Source of the DNA: Pseudomonadota bacterium
Lineage (GTDB): Bacteria; Pseudomonadota; Alphaproteobacteria; Rhizobiales; Beijerinckiaceae
Reading direction: 5' to 3'
Length of the DNA: 47,089 bases
Assembly: GCA_020161975.1 (NCBI GenBank)
Contig: JAIUNP010000003.1
Coordinates: 1 to 47,089, forward strand
The translations under genes and the position numbers were made by a program. This document shows positions 47,030-47,089 of this stretch, one piece after another (position 1 is the first letter of the stretch; each line of letters begins with the position of its first letter). A model generated the notes under the pieces. That model saw nothing but the letters and a program-made list of their open reading frames with translations, did not search any database and was not told where the DNA came from.

Positions 47030-47089
47030 GGCATGATTTCCCCTTTCCCCTTCGACGTCAGGCTACACGGACGATCTCAGCGGTGCCGA
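47003..47089. mobile_element. Terminal part of an insertion sequence (IS5-like)
   Basis: From about 47003 the sequence GGGCGTTGTTGCGCAACTC reads like an IS5-family terminal inverted repeat, and the giant gene's coding character stops there. A perfect inverted repeat TCATGCCT/AGGCATGA lies at 47020-47036. The rest of the element is beyond the window, so family and exact end need confirmation. Confidence 0.5.
47058..47089 (-). CDS. C-terminal end of a transposase (partial)
   Basis: Read on the minus strand from the window edge, the frame gives GTAEIVRVA then TGA at 47060-47058. This ending is familiar from alphaproteobacterial IS5-type transposases. Its 3' end faces the phage gene about 55 bases from the element's presumed terminus, a normal distance for such elements. 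Confidence 0.4.
   Translation of the reverse strand, partial: GTAEIVRVA

Noticed and set aside
1-47089. CRISPR array or integrase
   Set aside because: No regularly spaced direct repeats and no tyrosine or serine recombinase motifs were found in the window.

Overview
The window is almost entirely one temperate podovirus-type prophage from a GC-rich alphaproteobacterium, most likely of the Rhodobacteraceae type. This rests on a DUF2312/GapR-type gene, the small early genes typical of Rhodobacter/Paracoccus phages, and codon bias. It starts inside the leftward early operon (the gene at position 1 is cut) and ends where an insertion sequence has broken the last phage gene. I saw no integrase, no attachment site and no separate holin/endolysin cassette, so the prophage must continue beyond the window on at least one side.

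Region 1 (1-8635, minus strand) is a leftward early operon of about 23 tightly overlapping genes. Recognisable members are a Lar-like zinc ribbon protein, a three-cysteine DUF5131 protein, a DEDDh 3'-5' exonuclease, a RecT annealing recombinase and several small zinc-binding or one-helix membrane proteins. A tRNA-Pro(UGG) lies between the exonuclease and recT. One gene (2949-3212) is reversed inside this operon.

Region 2 (8636-10000) is a lambda-like immunity region. An S24-type CI repressor is followed by two genes for small exported Cys-rich proteins in the position of lambda rexAB. It is bounded by left and right promoters that carry related 16-bp operators around TGGCCA/TGGCCA. A Cro-position gene starts the rightward operon, possibly without a leader.

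Region 3 (10001-19589, plus strand) is the rightward early operon: regulators, an HNH-AP2 endonuclease, a GapR-like protein, a DUF1064 nuclease, a tandem HTH protein, three methyltransferase-like proteins, a PAPS-reductase-like protein and a replication initiation pair. A ribbon-helix-helix repressor with its own repeated operator then drives four further small genes, and a strong terminator closes the block.

Region 4 (19734-47029, plus strand) is the late morphogenesis operon: TerS, TerL, P22-like portal, scaffold, a CsrA-like protein, N4-gp56-type coat, decoration protein, adaptors, tail and fibre proteins, an S74-chaperone protein, a virion lysozyme, an internal virion protein and a giant (at least 3245 aa) polyvalent protein with pyrophosphatase-like, methylase and SNF2-helicase domains. 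Two internal linkers of this giant gene carry protein-like ORFs in other frames, each with its own ribosome binding site, and look like overprinted genes. At about 47003 the giant gene runs into an insertion sequence whose transposase 3' end lies on the minus strand at the window edge.
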